A DNA stretch of 44,591 bases from an uncultured Algibacter sp. (GTDB lineage: Bacteria > Bacteroidota > Bacteroidia > Flavobacteriales > Flavobacteriaceae): assembly GCF_905480415.1 (NCBI RefSeq), contig NZ_CAJQQI010000006.1, positions 1 to 44,591 of the forward strand. Direction: 5' to 3'. Below are positions 1 to 9,520 of the stretch, in pieces. A program made the position numbers and the translations under genes. Every line of letters begins with the position of its first letter. The stretch's first letter is position 1. The notes beneath the pieces were generated by a model. The model did not search any database. It saw only the letters and a list, made by a program, of their open reading frames with translations, and was not told the origin of the DNA.

Positions 1-1203
1 CCTCTTTATTCTAGAGCCCGAAAACGTGTAGAATTAAATATTTCTAGAGATAAATTTAATGATAAGGTCTATCCAACTTACAAATTTCCTTTCAACTATA
101 AAGGATTAAAAAACACTCTTAAAAGTTTATTTACCAAATTGTTAATAGGTTTTTATGATTCTGAAAAAGGAGTAGTTAAGTTAAGAGAGAAAATAAATAA
201 ATTAGAACATTCAACTTCCAAATTCGAGTATTGTAAAGCGCAATTAGAAAAGCATAAACCGGACTTAGTGTTTTGTACAACGCAACGTGCTACACAATCT
301 ATAAGCGCCTTATTGGCAGCGAAAGATTTAGGGATACCTACCGTTGCTTTCGTATATTCTTGGGATAATGTACCTAAAGCGATGCAAGTGGTGGAAACTG
401 ATTACTATTTTGTTTGGAGCGATTTAATGAAACAGCAAGTATTACAATACTATCCGTTTGTAAAAGAGCATCAAGTATTTGTAACAGGGACACCGCAGTT
501 TGAGCCTCACTATAATGAATCATTCAAACAAACTAGAGAAGCTTTCTTCAAAGAAAACAATTTGGATTTGGCTAAGAGGTATATTTGTTATTCTGGTGAT
601 GATGAAACGACCTCGCCTTTAGATCAATATTACTTAGAAGATTTAGCAAATGCTGTTAGGGGTTTAAATGAAAAAGGTGAAAATTTAGGCATTATATACA
701 GAAAATGCCCTGTAGATTTTACATCAAGATACGATGAAGTTATTGACGCTAATAAGGATATTATAGAGGTTCTAGATCCTATCTGGAAACAAGTAGGGAA
801 CCAATGGAACCAAGTACTACCAACACCCGAAGATTTTAAAATGCTATATAATGTATGTGAACATAGTGAGTTTGTAACTAATGTCTGTTCTTCAACAGTA
901 TTTGATTTTGTGGCGCATAATAAACCCTGTATTTACTATAACTATGAACAACCACAATTAAAAAAAGGCATTCGTGATATTGGTCAGAATTACAAATATG
1001 TACATTTTAGATCTATGCCAAGTCAAGAAGCAGCCGTTTTTTGTGCAGATAAAAATGATTTAGAAGGTTTAGTAAAACAGATATTAGTTGGGAAATTATC
1101 TAACGTTCAAGAGTGCAAAACGTGGTATAAAAACGTGGTTGGAAAAACACCAACTATAGCTTCTCAAACCATTTGGAATACCATTGATTCAATATTGAAA
1201 TGA
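1..1203 (+). CDS. GT-B-like glycosyltransferase, 5' end cut by window edge
   Basis: The reading frame is open from base 1 to the TGA at 1201-1203 (400 codons visible), so the gene begins upstream of the window; the TTG at 139 is not a convincing start. The C-terminal third carries a CSSTVFDFVAHNKPCIYYNY segment. This resembles the nucleotide-binding C-terminal half of GT-B enzymes such as UDP-sugar or CDP-glycerol transferases, where a Ser/Thr-rich turn and a KP-x-I stretch follow the second Rossmann fold. No signal peptide or membrane segment is visible. It leads a run of co-directional sugar-transferase genes, so a role in surface-glycan assembly is inferred. Donor and acceptor sugars cannot be told. 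The family assignment is by general resemblance only. Confidence 0.6.
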   Translation, partial: PLYSRARKRVELNISRDKFNDKVYPTYKFPFNYKGLKNTLKSLFTKLLIGFYDSEKGVVKLREKINKLEHSTSKFEYCKAQLEKHKPDLVFCTTQRATQSISALLAAKDLGIPTVAFVYSWDNVPKAMQVVETDYYFVWSDLMKQQVLQYYPFVKEHQVFVTGTPQFEPHYNESFKQTREAFFKENNLDLAKRYICYSGDDETTSPLDQYYLEDLANAVRGLNEKGENLGIIYRKCPVDFTSRYDEVIDANKDIIEVLDPIWKQVGNQWNQVLPTPEDFKMLYNVCEHSEFVTNVCSSTVFDFVAHNKPCIYYNYEQPQLKKGIRDIGQNYKYVHFRSMPSQEAAVFCADKNDLEGLVKQILVGKLSNVQECKTWYKNVVGKTPTIASQTIWNTIDSILK

Positions 1204-1265
1204 AACATCCGTGATTAAAAATTTATTTAGACCTAGGAATGATTTTTGGATGTTACATGTGACCA

Positions 1266-2438
1266 TTGAAAAACAATAAAAATAAACAAGTGAAAATAGG
1301 TTTTATAACACCAGAGTATCCACATCCAAAGGTTAAATTCGCTGCGGGTATAGCTACTAGTATTAGAAACTTAGCCTTAGCATTGGTTAAAAAAGGAGTA
1401 GATGTTACTGTTTTTGTATATCATCAAAGAGAGTCAGAAATCGTTTATGATGAAGGTGTTGAAATTCATCTTATAAAAAAACAAACTTATAAATTTTTTA
1501 CATGGTATTTTTATAGAAAACATGTTCAGAAATATGTAAGTTATGTGGTTCAGGAAAAAGCTATTGATATATTAGAGGCGCCCGATTGGACCGGAATTAC
1601 AGCTTTTATGAAGTTTAAAGTACCATTAGTTATTAGATTTCATGGTAGTGATGCTTATTTCTGTAAATTAGATGGACGGAAACAAAAGTTTAAAAATTTT
1701 ATGTTTGAAAAGTTAGCCATAAAAAAGGCTTCAGCTTACATTGCTCCAACAACTTATGCAGGTTTAGAAACGCAAAAGATATTTGGATTAAATAAAAAGA
1801 AAATTAAAACCATACATTATGGCTTGCAGTTAGAGTATTTTGTAAATGAAAACCCAAATGTATACAACAGAAATACCATTTTATATATTGGTACTATTAT
1901 TAGAAAAAAAGGCGTTTTAGAATTAGCTCAAATCTTTAATAAAGTTCTTGTAAAAAAACCTAATACACAATTAATTTTAATAGGAGGAGACTCTTCTGAT
2001 ATTAAAACAGGCGAAAGTTCTACTTACAAGTTGATGGAGCAAATTTTTTCAACGAAAGCAAAAAAACAAGTAAACTATTTAGGGAAAATCCCTTATGAAG
2101 CAATAAAAGAACACATCAAGAAGGCCCATGTTTGTACATATCCATCTTTTGCTGAAACTTTAGGTATGGTAACCATTGAGTCTATGGCGATGCAAAAACC
2201 AGTTGTTAATACCAGTATTGGTTGGGCGCAAGAATTAATAGATGACGGCGTTAATGGGTTTTTAGTACATCCATCAAAAATTGATGATTATGCAGATCAA
2301 ATAATTAAGTTACTAAATAATGATACGTTATGCAATCAAATAGGTAAGGCTGCCAGATTAAAGGTGGAAACGCTTTTTGATATTGAAAAAAATGTAGATA
2401 TTAACTTTGATTTTTATAAATCTATTATAAACAGATGA
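1266..2438 (+). CDS. GT4-family glycosyltransferase
   Basis: A 390-aa cytosolic GT-B enzyme that would transfer a nucleotide-activated sugar to the growing glycan. The N-terminal fold begins KIGFITPEYP and has a glycine-containing loop (AAGIATSIRNLA) typical of GT4. The C-terminal half has LYIGTIIRKKGVLEL and the retaining-GT E-x7-E pair at about residues 297 and 305 (FAETLGMVTIE). The start is TTG at 1266, because an in-frame stop lies just upstream; a GTG at 1290 is the alternative. The stop overlaps the next ATG (ATGA), indicating translational coupling. The specific linkage formed is unknown. Confidence 0.85.
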   Translation: MKNNKNKQVKIGFITPEYPHPKVKFAAGIATSIRNLALALVKKGVDVTVFVYHQRESEIVYDEGVEIHLIKKQTYKFFTWYFYRKHVQKYVSYVVQEKAIDILEAPDWTGITAFMKFKVPLVIRFHGSDAYFCKLDGRKQKFKNFMFEKLAIKKASAYIAPTTYAGLETQKIFGLNKKKIKTIHYGLQLEYFVNENPNVYNRNTILYIGTIIRKKGVLELAQIFNKVLVKKPNTQLILIGGDSSDIKTGESSTYKLMEQIFSTKAKKQVNYLGKIPYEAIKEHIKKAHVCTYPSFAETLGMVTIESMAMQKPVVNTSIGWAQELIDDGVNGFLVHPSKIDDYADQIIKLLNNDTLCNQIGKAARLKVETLFDIEKNVDINFDFYKSIINR

Positions 2439-3964
2439 TTCTGCTGGTACATAAAGATGAGAAGGTTACAAAAATCACTGATTTAGAATCAAACGAGTTA
2501 TTGGAAATTAGCGATGAAAACCCAATTAATGCTTTATTTAATATAGCAAGTGAATACCAAAACCGTATATTGATTTGGTGCCATGAAACCCTTCAACCAA
2601 ATTTAAATTTCGAAGAAATTAAGAGCGCTTTTTATCTGAATAACTTGATGCTTTCATATTCAGTTTATCAGTATTTGCCAGAACAAATTGGTTATGTTGA
2701 AGACTCTCTATTTCTTAAAATAAATAAAAAAGTAAAATACCCTACATGGCTAGTTAGTAGTTTTGTAGGTGCTATTTACGCGTCTCAATTATTAAAATTT
2801 AATATTAAAATATATAAGAATGATACTTTTAATTTTGCATTAAACTCAATTGCTAAATTGGGTATATCAAAAGGTTTATTATGTTATTCTGAACCTAGAT
2901 TATTACGCACTTTTAATTCTATCAAAAAAGAAAGTGCCTCAACACTTGAACTCTTCAAATTTGTAAAACTCCATTACAGAAGTGTTTGGAGTTTATTGTT
3001 GCTTATTAATTTTATAATCAATGAACATAAATTTCCTTTTACATCTTTTTTAAGAACTATTTTTTTAAGAAAAACAAACCCCGCATTAGAGTTTGATTTT
3101 GAACTCCTATCAACGGAATCCACTTATAGAAATTCAACCATCGATATTATAGTGCCAACTTTGGGCAGGAAAAAACATATTTATAATTTTATGAAGGATT
3201 TAGCGAATCAAAAGCATTTGCCTAATCAAGTTATCATTGTTGAACAAAATGAAAATAAAAACAGTATTTCTGATTTAGATTTTATTTCAAAAGAAACATG
3301 GCCATTTAAAATCATTCATAAATTTATATATAAAACTGGTGCTTGCAATGCCAGAAATATTGGGCTAAGTTTGATAGCTTCAGATTACGTTTTTTTTGCT
3401 GACGATGATATTAATGTATCATCAGACTTTATTGCTTCGACATTACAAACGATGAAAAGTTATAAATTACAAGCGGTAACTTTGAGTTGTTTGGGAAAAA
3501 ACGATATTAAAAAATTTGATAAACCTATACAATGGACTGCTTTTGGTTCAGGTTGTAGTGTTGTTGAAACTAAAAAACTTAAGGACATAAAGTTTGATAT
3601 GAGGTATGAATTTGGTTATGGAGAAGATGTTGATTTTGGTATGCAATTAAGAAATAACGGAACAGATATTATTTATCTGCCCTATCCAGAAATAATACAT
3701 TTAAAAGCACCAATTGGGGGATTTAGAACCAAGTTTGTGCATCCATGGGAAAAAGACAATTTACAACCAAAACCTTCTCCAACTATTATGCTGAATAGAA
3801 AGTTAAATTCTACAAATTGCCAATTATTAGGGTATAGAACGACTTTGTTTTTAAAGTTTTACAAGCAGCAAAAAATAAAAAATCCATTTAAATATTTTTC
3901 AAGATTTAAAAAACAATGGCTAGTGAGTGAAACATGGGCTAATCGTTTAAATAAACCTTTATAG
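2435..3964 (+). CDS. GT2-family glycosyltransferase with unknown N-terminal domain
   Basis: A 509-aa protein in two parts. Residues 1 to about 230 match no family I can name and contain hydrophobic stretches. From about residue 235 a GT-A (family 2) domain begins with STIDIIVPTLGR. It has the metal-binding acidic motif FFADDDINVS near residue 322 and a GYGEDVDFGMQLR segment near 395, typical of the acceptor/catalytic-base region. It is therefore most likely an inverting sugar transferase in the polysaccharide cluster. It overlaps the previous gene by 4 nt and is followed 2 nt later by a second GT2 gene. The length is unusual for a simple GT2 enzyme because of the N-terminal part. Confidence 0.8.
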   Translation: MILLVHKDEKVTKITDLESNELLEISDENPINALFNIASEYQNRILIWCHETLQPNLNFEEIKSAFYLNNLMLSYSVYQYLPEQIGYVEDSLFLKINKKVKYPTWLVSSFVGAIYASQLLKFNIKIYKNDTFNFALNSIAKLGISKGLLCYSEPRLLRTFNSIKKESASTLELFKFVKLHYRSVWSLLLLINFIINEHKFPFTSFLRTIFLRKTNPALEFDFELLSTESTYRNSTIDIIVPTLGRKKHIYNFMKDLANQKHLPNQVIIVEQNENKNSISDLDFISKETWPFKIIHKFIYKTGACNARNIGLSLIASDYVFFADDDINVSSDFIASTLQTMKSYKLQAVTLSCLGKNDIKKFDKPIQWTAFGSGCSVVETKKLKDIKFDMRYEFGYGEDVDFGMQLRNNGTDIIYLPYPEIIHLKAPIGGFRTKFVHPWEKDNLQPKPSPTIMLNRKLNSTNCQLLGYRTTLFLKFYKQQKIKNPFKYFSRFKKQWLVSETWANRLNKPL

Positions 3965-3966
3965 TT

Positions 3967-4959
3967 ATGAATTTTTCCTTAATTATATGTACTTATATGA
4001 GAGATAAGCCTTTGCTGAAATTATTGAATTCGGTAAAAAGGCAAACTAGGTATCCGAATGAAATATTAATTATTGATGGGTCAACTGATAACAAGACACA
4101 ATTGTTATTAAAAAAAAATAAGTTTGATAAATTAAAATATTTTAAAGTTAAAGAAAATCAAAGAGGGCTTACGAAGCAGCGTAATTATGGAATTAGTTTA
4201 GTCTCAAAGGAATCAGAAATTATTTGTTTTTTAGATGATGATATTATTTTAACCCCGGATTATTTTAAAAATTTAATACAGAGCTATAGCATACATACAG
4301 ATGCTTTATCCGTTGGAGGGTATATTACAAATGAAGTAGAATGGAAAAAGATTTCAGATATAAAAACTGGTGATAAATTTTATTTTGATGGATGGGAGCG
4401 TAAAGAACCATCTAGATTTAAACTTAGACGAAAATTCGGCTTACAGCCTGATACGCCTCCAGGTTTTTTGCCAACATTTGCCCATGGCAGGTCAATTGGG
4501 TTTTTACCACCTTCTGGTAAAACATATAAAGTAGAACAAATTATGGGGGGTGTTTCCAGCTACAAAAAAGAAGTATTTAAAAAAATAGTGTTTTCAACTT
4601 ATTTTGAAGGTTACGGACTTTATGAAGATGCAGATTTTTCACTTAGAATAGCAAAATTAGGTGCCTTATATGTTAATACTAGCGCACAGTTATCTCATCA
4701 TCATGATGCTTCTGGGCGGCCAAATAAATTTAAGTACGGTAAAATGGTAGTTAGAAATGGCTGGTATGTATGGCGCGTTAAATATCCTAAACCAATATTT
4801 AAAACAAAACTTAAATGGCACGCCACAGCTTTTTTGCTAACCATAATTCGTTTTAGTAACATCTTTAATAGTAAACAAAAAAAAGAAATATTAAGTGAAA
4901 GCTTAGGTCGAATATTTGGTTGGTTTTCTATTATATTTAACAGCCCAAAAATTAATTAA
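3967..4959 (+). CDS. GT2-family glycosyltransferase
   Basis: A 330-aa GT-A enzyme. It opens with FSLIICTYMRDKPLLKLLNS, the usual beta-strand and helix start of family 2. It carries the DxD-type motif FLDDDIIL around residues 88-95 and a GLYEDADFSLRIAKLG segment around 218-233 that corresponds to the ED motif of inverting GT2 enzymes. The C terminus is basic and mildly hydrophobic, which suggests peripheral membrane contact. The last base of its stop codon is not shared in full: TAA and the following ATG overlap by one base (TAATG), so the downstream gene is probably coupled. The sugar specificity cannot be read from the sequence. Confidence 0.87.
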   Translation: MNFSLIICTYMRDKPLLKLLNSVKRQTRYPNEILIIDGSTDNKTQLLLKKNKFDKLKYFKVKENQRGLTKQRNYGISLVSKESEIICFLDDDIILTPDYFKNLIQSYSIHTDALSVGGYITNEVEWKKISDIKTGDKFYFDGWERKEPSRFKLRRKFGLQPDTPPGFLPTFAHGRSIGFLPPSGKTYKVEQIMGGVSSYKKEVFKKIVFSTYFEGYGLYEDADFSLRIAKLGALYVNTSAQLSHHHDASGRPNKFKYGKMVVRNGWYVWRVKYPKPIFKTKLKWHATAFLLTIIRFSNIFNSKQKKEILSESLGRIFGWFSIIFNSPKIN

Positions 4960-5909
4960 TGGATACCATTTACATATTAAACATACCTAATTTTTATTCT
5001 TCATATTATTTGTACGGACTCAATGAGGAGTTTAATGTTAAATTTAAAATGGATAAAGCATTTTTAAAATATAATAACAAACCAACATTAATTTTCAGAC
5101 TAAAAGATAAATTAGGTGTTATTAATAATGATGATCCAGTGTATTTTGATCAAAATTTGTATGATCTTTCAGATTCATATTTTGTCACAAATAAACTTAT
5201 TGATAACCCATCTTTTAACCAAGAAAATGTAAAACCACTATTTCCACATTATCCAATCAATATATTACCGTTGTATTTAAGGTTATTCAATTTTAGATTA
5301 ATTAAATATTTTAAAATTAAGTCATTAGCTAGAGAGATTTATATTTTATTAAGAAGGCCATTATACAAGAACTATAATTTGAAAACTGAGAAAGAGAACT
5401 ATATTTTTTTCTCCTCGAGTATTTGGAAAGATGAAGTTGAAACAAATAATATACGTGCAGAATTTATACGCTATTGCAAGACAGATGATCGCTTAGTTTT
5501 TGAAGGCGGTTTTATACCAAGATCTGATGGTAACAATTTTGATTTTCAAGCAGAGTTAAATCAAACAAAATATCCACCAAAAGTTTTTTCTAAACTAAGC
5601 AAACAATCAAAAATAGCTTTAAATAATGCTGCTGTTTGGGGTGCGGTAAGTTGGAGACTTGCAGAATATCTAAATCAAAGTTTATTTGTGTTATCTTTTC
5701 CATTTAAAATAGAACTACCTGTTCCTTTAAATCATGAAGAAGAAGTTTGTACAATAGAGCATATAAGCGACTATAAAAAGGTATTTGATAAAGTTCTGGG
5801 TAACCCAAATTATCATAGAAATATGGCCACAAACGGAAAGACATATTTTTCAAAATATTGTACGCCTCAGGCACAAGCAAAATATATTGTAAAAACTCTA
5901 TTAAATTAG
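4959..5909 (+). CDS. Uncharacterised polysaccharide-cluster protein, GT-like
   Basis: A 316-aa protein that I do not recognise as a defined family. It has no obvious signal peptide and no DxD or E-x7-E pair. The C-terminal third (WGAVSWRLAEYLNQSLFVLSFPF, then a conserved-looking acidic stretch and a TPQAQAKYIVKTLLN end) is reminiscent of the C-terminal domain of GT-B enzymes, in which a monitored pool of surface proteins clear 'lost' sites. That is a weak structural resemblance only. It sits between a GT2 gene (1-nt overlap) and a GT4 gene (20-nt gap), so a role in the same glycan pathway is likely by context. It could be a divergent glycosyltransferase or a sugar-modifying enzyme. Confidence 0.6.
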   Translation: MDTIYILNIPNFYSSYYLYGLNEEFNVKFKMDKAFLKYNNKPTLIFRLKDKLGVINNDDPVYFDQNLYDLSDSYFVTNKLIDNPSFNQENVKPLFPHYPINILPLYLRLFNFRLIKYFKIKSLAREIYILLRRPLYKNYNLKTEKENYIFFSSSIWKDEVETNNIRAEFIRYCKTDDRLVFEGGFIPRSDGNNFDFQAELNQTKYPPKVFSKLSKQSKIALNNAAVWGAVSWRLAEYLNQSLFVLSFPFKIELPVPLNHEEEVCTIEHISDYKKVFDKVLGNPNYHRNMATNGKTYFSKYCTPQAQAKYIVKTLLN

Positions 5910-5929
5910 GGTTATTTGTATAAGACTAA

Positions 5930-7048
5930 ATGAAATTTTTAATACTAACACATGTTCAACATAAATTAACAGACGGAAGTGTATCTGCCTATGCACCTTA
6001 TGTTAAAGAAATGAATATTTGGTTAAAACATGTTGATGAGGTTAGTATTGTAGCTCCAAAAACATCAGAAATTAAAAATGATATAGACTTAGATTATGAA
6101 CATAAGACTTTAAATTTTAATGAAATCCCTTCAATAGAATTTACCAACACAAAAAAAATATTATCATCCCTTTTTAAACTACCTTTTATATGTAGTGTAA
6201 TTTTTAAAGCTTGCAAAAAAGCAGATCACATACATTTACGTTGTCCAGGAAACATTGGTCTAATAGGATGCTTGGTACAAATATGTTTTCCAAAAAAAAT
6301 AAAAACAGCTAAATATGCAGGTAATTGGGATCCAAGAGCAAAACAACCGTTAACTTATAAATTTCAAAAATGGTTATTATCAAATACTTTTTTTACTAAA
6401 AATATAACAGTTTTAGTTTATGGTAATTGGAAAAATCAAACTAAAAACATAAAATCTTTTTTTACTGCTACTTATAACCATGAAGATCGTCAAATCCCAA
6501 AAACCAGAAATTATTCCGCTAGCCTAAAGTTTGTTTTTGTTGGAAGCTTAGTTGAAGGAAAACGTCCTTTGTTTGCTATTCAAATTATTGAGAAGTTGAA
6601 TACGCTGGGTTATGATGTTGTAATAGATTTATATGGAGATGGCGTTTTGAAGACAGATTTAGAAACTTACGTAAAGAAAAATAATTTAGGATCTAAAGTG
6701 AAACTATTTGGAAATCAGAAAAATGAGGTAATTAAAGATGTTTTGAAAGAAGCTCATTTTTTAATTCTAGCATCAAAATCTGAAGGTTGGCCAAAAGCAA
6801 TAGCAGAAGCTATGTTTTTTGGGGTTATTCCAATTGCAACGAGTGTATCATGCGTGGCTTTTATGTTAGATTATGGAAAACGTGGCATTATAATTAAGTC
6901 AAATTTGGAAGATGCTTTACATGTAATTAATATACAATTAGTAGCTCAAGAGAATTTAAAAATGATGAGTAAGAAGGCCGCTGATTGGTCTCAAAATTAT
7001 ACTTTAGACTTTTTTGAATCCAAAATAACTAAATTAATAAAACTCTAA
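5930..7048 (+). CDS. GT4-family glycosyltransferase
   Basis: A 372-aa GT-B enzyme. The N-terminal half includes HLRCPGNIGLIG, a loop often seen in GT4 acceptor domains. The C-terminal half has FVGSLVEGKRPLFAIQIIEKL, a basic residue that contacts the donor diphosphate, and an E-x7-E pair in SEGWPKAIAEAMFFG near residues 285 and 293. It is expected to act on the cytoplasmic side of the membrane on a lipid-linked glycan. It ends directly against the next ATG (TAAATG), which indicates a single transcript with the following gene. Linkage and donor are unknown. Confidence 0.85.
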   Translation: MKFLILTHVQHKLTDGSVSAYAPYVKEMNIWLKHVDEVSIVAPKTSEIKNDIDLDYEHKTLNFNEIPSIEFTNTKKILSSLFKLPFICSVIFKACKKADHIHLRCPGNIGLIGCLVQICFPKKIKTAKYAGNWDPRAKQPLTYKFQKWLLSNTFFTKNITVLVYGNWKNQTKNIKSFFTATYNHEDRQIPKTRNYSASLKFVFVGSLVEGKRPLFAIQIIEKLNTLGYDVVIDLYGDGVLKTDLETYVKKNNLGSKVKLFGNQKNEVIKDVLKEAHFLILASKSEGWPKAIAEAMFFGVIPIATSVSCVAFMLDYGKRGIIIKSNLEDALHVINIQLVAQENLKMMSKKAADWSQNYTLDFFESKITKLIKL

Positions 7049-8125
7049 ATGAAAGTTCTTCAACTTATTGATTCTTTAGAAGGAGGTGGCACCGAGCGTG
7101 TTGCAGTGAATTTAGCGAATGCTTTATCATTAAATAAAGAAAGAACGTTTTTATGTACAACAAGAAAAGAAGGCCCTCTAAAAGAAAGTTTATTTAATGA
7201 TGTAGAATATTTGTTTTTAGATAAACGTAATGTTTTTGACGTAGGAGCTATAAAGCGGCTTAGTCATTTTGTAAAAGCAAATGATATACAAATTATTCAT
7301 GCCCATTCATCTTCTTTTTTTTTGGCAACTATTGTGAAATTTTTAAACTATAATATCTCTATTATTTGGCATGATCATTATGGCAACAGTGCATTTTTGG
7401 AAAAAAGAAAGTTTAGAATTTTAAAGTTTTGTTCAAGGTATTTTTCGCATATTTTTAGTGTAAATAAATCTTTAGAGGTTTGGGCACATGAAAACCTGAA
7501 AATCAAGAATATTACATACTTACCAAATGTTGCTGTTTTAAACGAAGACACTAAAATAACGTCTTTGGAAGGTATTTTAGGAAAACGAATAATATGCTTA
7601 GCAAATTTAAGATCACAAAAAGATCATTTTACATTAATTAATGCCTTTAAAAGTACTGTTGACTTATTCCCAGAATGGACATTGCATTGTGTTGGAAAGG
7701 ATTTTAATGATAAATATTCTAAAGAGGTTAAATCTAAAATAGAAGAATTACATTTGGAGAAATCTGTTTTTTTATATGATAGTAAACCGGATGTTGCTTA
7801 TTTTTTAAAGCAATGTGAAATCGGTGTGTTGTCCTCAAAGTCAGAAGGATTACCTATCGCTTTATTAGAATATGGATTATCCAATTTAGCGGTTATAGCA
7901 ACAAAAGTGGGAGAATGTGAAACCGTTATTTCAAACGAAAACAATGGTTTATTAATTGAACCTTGTAATGCCAATCAATTAGGTCGAGCTTTAAGAATCT
8001 ATCTAGAAAATAGGGAATTAAGAATAACACATGCAAGTAGATTTAATAAACATATTCTAGAGAATTATTCAATGAACGCCCAATTACAAACTATTAATAA
8101 AATCTATACCAACAGTATTAATTAG
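7049..8125 (+). CDS. GT4-family glycosyltransferase
   Basis: A 358-aa GT-B retaining enzyme. It starts MKVLQLIDSLEGGGTERVAV; the GGGTER loop is the classic donor-proximal glycine loop of GT4 proteins. HAHSS follows near residue 85. The C-terminal domain carries KSEGLPIALLEYGLSN with E-x7-E at about residues 266 and 274, followed by a GLLIEPCNANQLGRAL end typical of the family. There is no gap to the previous gene and only 2 nt to the polymerase-like gene. It probably adds one sugar of the repeat unit; the specificity is not deducible. Confidence 0.9.
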   Translation: MKVLQLIDSLEGGGTERVAVNLANALSLNKERTFLCTTRKEGPLKESLFNDVEYLFLDKRNVFDVGAIKRLSHFVKANDIQIIHAHSSSFFLATIVKFLNYNISIIWHDHYGNSAFLEKRKFRILKFCSRYFSHIFSVNKSLEVWAHENLKIKNITYLPNVAVLNEDTKITSLEGILGKRIICLANLRSQKDHFTLINAFKSTVDLFPEWTLHCVGKDFNDKYSKEVKSKIEELHLEKSVFLYDSKPDVAYFLKQCEIGVLSSKSEGLPIALLEYGLSNLAVIATKVGECETVISNENNGLLIEPCNANQLGRALRIYLENRELRITHASRFNKHILENYSMNAQLQTINKIYTNSIN

Positions 8126-8127
8126 CA

Positions 8128-9495
8128 TTGAAAAATATAAAATATATAAAGATAATTGGGTTACATGTTTTAATTGGTTTTGCAATTTTTGTCTTACCAG
8201 TTTTATCTAAAGTTTACTTTATAGGAATATTTGTTTTTTATACACATGCGATTTTTGAAGCAAAGCCATCCCAACGCGCATTAAAAGTTTTAATAGGGTG
8301 TAGTTACGTTGTAGGGGCAGAGGTTTTTTTAAGAATGACAAATGGAAACTTTTTATATGAAGCTTCTAAATATCTAGTTATTCTTTTTTGTTTAATAGGT
8401 ATTTTTAAAGTGCCACATAATAAACAACCAATTTCTTACATCTTCTATATCTTTTTACTTATTCCAGGTATATTAATAGCAGGGTTTAATATGTCTGAGC
8501 AAACTAATATTAGAACAGCCATAGCTTTTAATTTAAGTGGCCCAGTGTGTTTAGGAATAGTTGCCGTTTTCTGTTATAAGCGTAAAATTAGTTATCAAAA
8601 TATTCATAAAATTTTGTTTTCAATGGCCTTACCATTGGTGTCTACAGTTACTTATTTATTTTTCTTTACTCCTGTCATTAGGGATACAATAACAGGTACT
8701 GGATCAAATTTTGCGGCTTCAGGCGGTTTTGGTCCAAATCAAGTGTCTACAGTATTAGGGATAGGCATGTTTGTGTTTAGTGTTAGATTTTTTATGATGT
8801 CGTCGTCATTAATGCTTAAATTATTAAATGCTTTTCTAATTGCTGTAATGAGTTTTAGAGGTATTGTAACATTTAGTCGTGGCGGTATTATAACAGCTTT
8901 AATTATGATAGTAGCTTTCCTTTATTTTTATTTTAATAAAGTGAATACCAAAGCTAAATTTAGAATTAGTAGAATGTTTTTTCTCTTCGCAGGTATTGGG
9001 TTATTGATTTGGTTGTTTTCATCTATTCAAACAACTGGCTTAATTGATAAAAGATATGCCAATCAAGATGCCTTAGGAAGAGAGAAAGCTGATTTATCTA
9101 CAGGAAGATCAGATTTAGTTTCTTTTGAAATAGGTGAATTTTTAAAAAACCCAGTTTTAGGTGTTGGAGTTGGGAAAATAAAAGAACTTAGGCTAGCTAG
9201 TGAAGGTATTTACGCTGCTTCACATAATGAAGTCAGTCGAATTTTGTCTGAACATGGTTTATTTGGAGTTTTAGCCATGTTAATTCTAATAATTACTCCA
9301 TTAGTTTATCGGATGAAAAACAGATCAAATATTTTCTTTTTTTCTTGCTATATTTTCTGGTTCTTAACCATAAATCATTCCTCAATGCGTATAGCAGCTC
9401 CTGCATTTATATATGGTTTATGCATGTTGGATGTTCAATATAGAAATAAAAGAAAACCGATCATGAAAAAAGCTAAACTTGTTAAACAAATATAG
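8128..9495 (+). CDS. O-antigen ligase/polymerase (Wzy/WaaL-type) membrane protein
   Basis: A 455-aa protein made largely of hydrophobic helices (roughly ten to twelve), starting at a TTG 2 nt after the previous gene. It contains NFAASGGFGPNQVSTVLG and FSRGGIITALI, followed by a large loop with an arginine-rich stretch (STGRSDL) and GVGVGKIKELR...SHNEVSRILSEHGLFG. This is the arrangement of the Wzy_C/O-antigen ligase family, whose periplasmic loop handles the undecaprenyl-linked glycan. It would either polymerise repeat units or ligate the finished chain to lipid A core or another acceptor. The two roles cannot be separated from sequence. No Wzx flippase is present in the window, so that step must be encoded upstream or elsewhere. 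Confidence 0.85.
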   Translation: MKNIKYIKIIGLHVLIGFAIFVLPVLSKVYFIGIFVFYTHAIFEAKPSQRALKVLIGCSYVVGAEVFLRMTNGNFLYEASKYLVILFCLIGIFKVPHNKQPISYIFYIFLLIPGILIAGFNMSEQTNIRTAIAFNLSGPVCLGIVAVFCYKRKISYQNIHKILFSMALPLVSTVTYLFFFTPVIRDTITGTGSNFAASGGFGPNQVSTVLGIGMFVFSVRFFMMSSSLMLKLLNAFLIAVMSFRGIVTFSRGGIITALIMIVAFLYFYFNKVNTKAKFRISRMFFLFAGIGLLIWLFSSIQTTGLIDKRYANQDALGREKADLSTGRSDLVSFEIGEFLKNPVLGVGVGKIKELRLASEGIYAASHNEVSRILSEHGLFGVLAMLILIITPLVYRMKNRSNIFFFSCYIFWFLTINHSSMRIAAPAFIYGLCMLDVQYRNKRKPIMKKAKLVKQI

Positions 9496-9520
9496 TTTGG
9501 TGATGTTTTAAATATATTCA

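Noticed and set aside
139-1203. The first gene starting at the TTG at 139.
   Set aside because: The same frame is open back to base 1 with protein-like sequence, so the gene is cut by the window edge instead.
1211-1279. A 22-codon GTG-started frame between the first two glycosyltransferase genes (VIKNLFRPRNDFWMLHVTIEKQ).
   Set aside because: It is too short, overlaps the next gene's start and matches no family I know; it could be a remnant but nothing beyond an open frame supports it.
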